Below, piece by piece: positions 7,063 to 8,647 of a DNA stretch of 8,647 nt. The DNA comes from DATEMK01 sp035275625 (GTDB taxonomy: Bacteria > Bacteroidota > Bacteroidia > AKYH767-A > OLB10), in assembly GCA_035275625.1 (NCBI GenBank), contig DATEMK010000634.1, positions 1-8,647 on the forward strand. Reading direction: 5' to 3'. How positions within the stretch are numbered: the stretch's first letter is position 1; the number at the start of each line of letters is the position of its first letter. The notes beneath the pieces are model-generated. The model searched no databases. It worked only from the letters and a program-made list of their open reading frames with translations, and was not told the DNA's origin. Made by a program: the position numbers and the translations under genes.

Positions 7063-7314
7063 ATGAATGAAAAAGAAAAGGAACTTATTAAATCGTTAGC
7101 TGCATTATTTAACAAATTAAAAAAGCTGATTCAGTTTGGCTCCGCTTTCTTTCATCCTCCCACAGTTGAAGAAGATAAGCAACCAGATGATGTTTCTGAT
7201 TTTGCTCACCCGAATATAAACCTGCTAAATTCAGCTGCCGCTAATGACGCAACAGGAGAAAATGCTATTGGCTATATATTAAAAAATGGAAATTTAACAA
7301 ACAAGGATAATTAA
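7063..7314 (+). CDS. Hypothetical 83-residue protein
   Basis: I do not recognise this protein. Residues 1-25 form a charged, probably amphipathic helix (MNEKEKELIKSLAALFNKLKKL). Residues 27-55 are acidic and proline-containing. The segment NSAAANDATGENAIGYIL (56-73) is small-residue rich, and the tail is polar. There is no signal peptide and no convincing membrane segment. It follows the PUR-domain gene by 115 bases on the same strand and precedes the peptidase gene by 228 bases, so it may be cotranscribed with the PUR gene, but nothing shows a shared role. Base composition is AT-rich like the kinase region. It could be an open frame by chance; the uninterrupted length and the ATG start slightly favour a real gene. 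Confidence 0.4.
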   Translation: MNEKEKELIKSLAALFNKLKKLIQFGSAFFHPPTVEEDKQPDDVSDFAHPNINLLNSAAANDATGENAIGYILKNGNLTNKDN

Positions 7315-7365
7315 CAGGCATAGGCGGGAACCGGGAGAAACAAAAAACAACCGCAGGATTCTTGT

Positions 7366-7404
7366 CAAAAACGATCAGTTTTTGCTCAAATGTTGCCAAA
7401 AACT
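7366..7404 (+). promoter_or_regulatory. Two mutually exclusive hairpins upstream of the peptidase gene
   Basis: CAAAAAC (7366-7372) pairs perfectly with GTTTTTG (7378-7384) across a 5-base loop. The same right arm, extended to AGTTTTTG (7377-7384), also pairs perfectly with CAAAAACT (7397-7404) across a 12-base loop. Only one of the two stems can form at a time. Such competition is the geometry of attenuators and switches, but the arms are A/T homopolymer-rich, which makes chance occurrence likely. The segment lies about 140-175 bases before the likely peptidase start. Confidence 0.25.
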
Positions 7405-7483
7405 AATTCAGACTTGCAAAAGAAAAATCGAAAGACTTTCTTTACTGAATTATTAGCTTAAAATTACTTGAATAAAATTTAAA

Positions 7484-7522
7484 ATGAAAAACGGAGGTTG
7501 CCGAAAATCCGTGGAAGAGTAG
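7484..7522 (+). other. Possible 12-codon leader ORF overlapping the peptidase 5' region
   Basis: ATG at 7484 opens a 12-codon frame (MKNGGCRKSVEE) ending at TAG 7520-7522. It lies in a different frame from the peptidase and stops 20 bases before the ATG at 7543. It contains the only GGAGG in this intergenic region (7493-7497). It could be a translated leader, the remnant of an original N terminus separated by a frameshift, or chance. Confidence 0.2.
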
Positions 7523-7542
7523 GCGAAATAAATAATAAAACA

Positions 7543-8499
7543 ATGGCAAGTATAGCATCAACAAAGGGAAAAGGATGGATGAGAGATTATCCCGATTTCC
7601 GTGACAACACAACAAATACCAAAACAGTTTCAGACCGCCAGGCCAAAAGAGGTGCAGTGAAACCCGTGCAACTGGTACTGGATGACCTGCATAAAGTGCG
7701 GACCAAAAAACTGGCTAAAGCAAAAAGCAAGGCAGCAGCTAAATCTCCGGTAAAAGTAGATCTGCGCGAGTGGTGCTCACCGATAGAAGACCAGGGCGAA
7801 ATTGGTTCCTGCACTGCCCATGCCGGTACTGCTTTGTACGAGTACTTCGAACGAAGGGCGTATGGTAAACACATTGAAGCTTCGCGATTGTTTCTCTATA
7901 AAGTTACCCGCAATCTGCTTAACTGGACCGGAGATGATGGCGCATACCTGCGCACCACAATGGGTGCACTTGCAATGTTTGGATTGGTCCCTGAGAAATA
8001 CTGGCCCTATGTGGAAGACAAATTTAATGATGAACCCGCTGCTTTTCATTACTCGTTTGCAAAAAATTACAAGGCGCTGCTTTATTACCGCCTGGATGTG
8101 CCGGGTTTGCACCACGACAAACTTCTTGAAAAAATAAAGGAACATCTGTCCATGGGTCTTCCTCTTATCTTCGGGTTTACCTGCTTCACTTCTCTTGACC
8201 AGGATTCAGTAGAACAAACTGGCGGTATTCCTTTTCCTGATGAGAAGGAAGAAACGGATGGCGGACATGCAGTGATGGCAGTTGGCTTTGACGACTCTGT
8301 TGAAGTTGTAAACGCCAGTAACCGCAGGAAAACCAAAGGCGCCATTATGATACGTAACTCATGGAGCAAAAAATGGGGCATGCAAGGCTACGGCTGGCTG
8401 CCTTATGAATATGTGCTGCAGGGCCTCGCCACCGACTGGTGGACAATGACAAAGGGAGAGTGGATAGAAACCGGAAAATTCGGATTAGACAAACCATAA
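7543..8499 (+). CDS. Papain-like cysteine peptidase (family C1), cytoplasmic type
   Basis: This protein of 318 residues from ATG 7543 is a C1-family peptidase that should cleave peptide bonds by a Cys-His-Asn mechanism. The catalytic set is complete: oxyanion Q84 and nucleophile C90 (DQGEIGSCTAHAG), H242 (GGHAVMAVG) and N272 (RNSWS). The N-terminal motif GWMRDYPDFRD (11-21), a Lys/Ala-rich linker (54-68) and the C-terminal stretch GYGWLPYEYVLQGL are typical of a widespread bacterial C1 group. There is no signal peptide and no papain-like inhibitory prodomain of usual length, so it probably acts in the cytoplasm or leaves by an unknown route. Start choice: the frame stays open back to 7483, with a TTG at 7498 that would add 15 residues. 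That TTG directly abuts GGAGG, leaving no spacer, whereas ATG 7543 follows an A-rich stretch normal for Bacteroidota starts. Sampled lines of this gene are about 47-55% GC, against 28-32% in lines of the kinase gene. Confidence 0.92.
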   Translation: MASIASTKGKGWMRDYPDFRDNTTNTKTVSDRQAKRGAVKPVQLVLDDLHKVRTKKLAKAKSKAAAKSPVKVDLREWCSPIEDQGEIGSCTAHAGTALYEYFERRAYGKHIEASRLFLYKVTRNLLNWTGDDGAYLRTTMGALAMFGLVPEKYWPYVEDKFNDEPAAFHYSFAKNYKALLYYRLDVPGLHHDKLLEKIKEHLSMGLPLIFGFTCFTSLDQDSVEQTGGIPFPDEKEETDGGHAVMAVGFDDSVEVVNASNRRKTKGAIMIRNSWSKKWGMQGYGWLPYEYVLQGLATDWWTMTKGEWIETGKFGLDKP

Positions 8500-8598
8500 A
8501 CTGCCAATAAAGCACAGCATAATTAATATGGCATATAGAAGAAGAATTTACAAGTGCACTATAACAATATGAAATCAGCGGAGTGACTCTATAATCTT

Positions 8599-8647
8599 TC
8601 ATTCGATAGCTACCACTTTGAAGCCGGAAATATCTTGTAAAGACGGC
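8599..8647 (-). CDS. Possible 3' end of a minus-strand gene (partial)
   Basis: Read from the right edge on the - strand, the frame 8646 to 8599 gives PSLQDISGFKVVAIE followed by TGA. The sequence has ordinary protein-like character and would be the C terminus of a gene converging on the peptidase gene, but 15 codons are far too few to identify a family. The other two minus frames also continue for some distance, so the call is tentative. Confidence 0.3.
   Translation of the reverse strand, partial: PSLQDISGFKVVAIE

Noticed and set aside
7777..8145. A 122-codon minus-strand frame and a 111-codon plus-strand frame (7802-8137) inside the peptidase gene
   Set aside because: Both overlap the conserved catalytic part of the peptidase and have no recognisable motif; they are by-products of its higher GC content.
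8528..8572. 14-codon frame (MAYRRRIYKCTITI) after the peptidase stop
   Set aside because: It is too short, and there is no supporting signal or neighbour logic.
8345..8602. 85-codon minus-strand frame covering the end of the peptidase gene
   Set aside because: It overlaps the conserved C-terminal part of the peptidase, and its translation is low in recognisable structure; the short frame ending at 8599 looks more protein-like.

Overview
The window looks like a chromosomal stretch from a member of the phylum Bacteroidota. The evidence is a predicted outer-surface protein with a C-terminal type IX secretion (T9SS) sorting domain, a beta-propeller/Y_Y_Y/LytS-type sensor kinase of the kind common in this phylum, a small PUR-domain (DUF3276-like) protein, AT-rich DNA, a TAnnTTTG promoter element, and start codons without convincing Shine-Dalgarno sites. 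Genus or species cannot be told from the sequence.

All full-length genes lie on the + strand. (1) 91-2697 encodes an 868-residue secreted fibre-like protein. It has a signal peptide, two 'VGIGTxxPxxKLDV'-type motifs, a run of NTxxG beta-roll repeats, an S74 intramolecular-chaperone domain with an apparent Ser-Lys autocleavage pair, a predicted coiled coil and a T9SS type A tail. It ends in two consecutive hairpins (2692-2754) that probably terminate transcription. (2) 2791-5763 and 5760-6512 form a translationally coupled two-component pair, with a 4-base ATGA overlap. The first is a periplasmic-propeller LytS-type histidine kinase and the second a REC-LytTR response regulator. (3) 6513-6728 is intergenic and carries three 18-base copies of an imperfectly palindromic sequence (ATCAYGGTTTYCCYTGAT), which looks like an operator array or a short palindromic repeat cluster. 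(4) 6729-6947 encodes a very small PUR-domain protein, and 7063-7314 an unrecognised 83-residue protein. (5) 7543-8499 encodes a papain-like (family C1) cysteine peptidase with a complete catalytic set and no signal peptide. Its base composition is clearly richer in GC than the kinase region. (6) The last 49 bases may hold the 3' end of a gene on the - strand.

Working model: the kinase/regulator pair senses an extracytoplasmic signal and regulates unknown targets. The adjacent surface fibre gene and the operator-like array upstream of the PUR gene are the nearest candidates, but nothing in the sequence proves either link. No tRNA, rRNA, CRISPR array, insertion sequence or phage gene cluster was seen. 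The most unusual points are the order S74 chaperone followed by T9SS tail in one chain, the triple palindromic repeat, and the mutually exclusive hairpins plus ambiguous start upstream of the peptidase.
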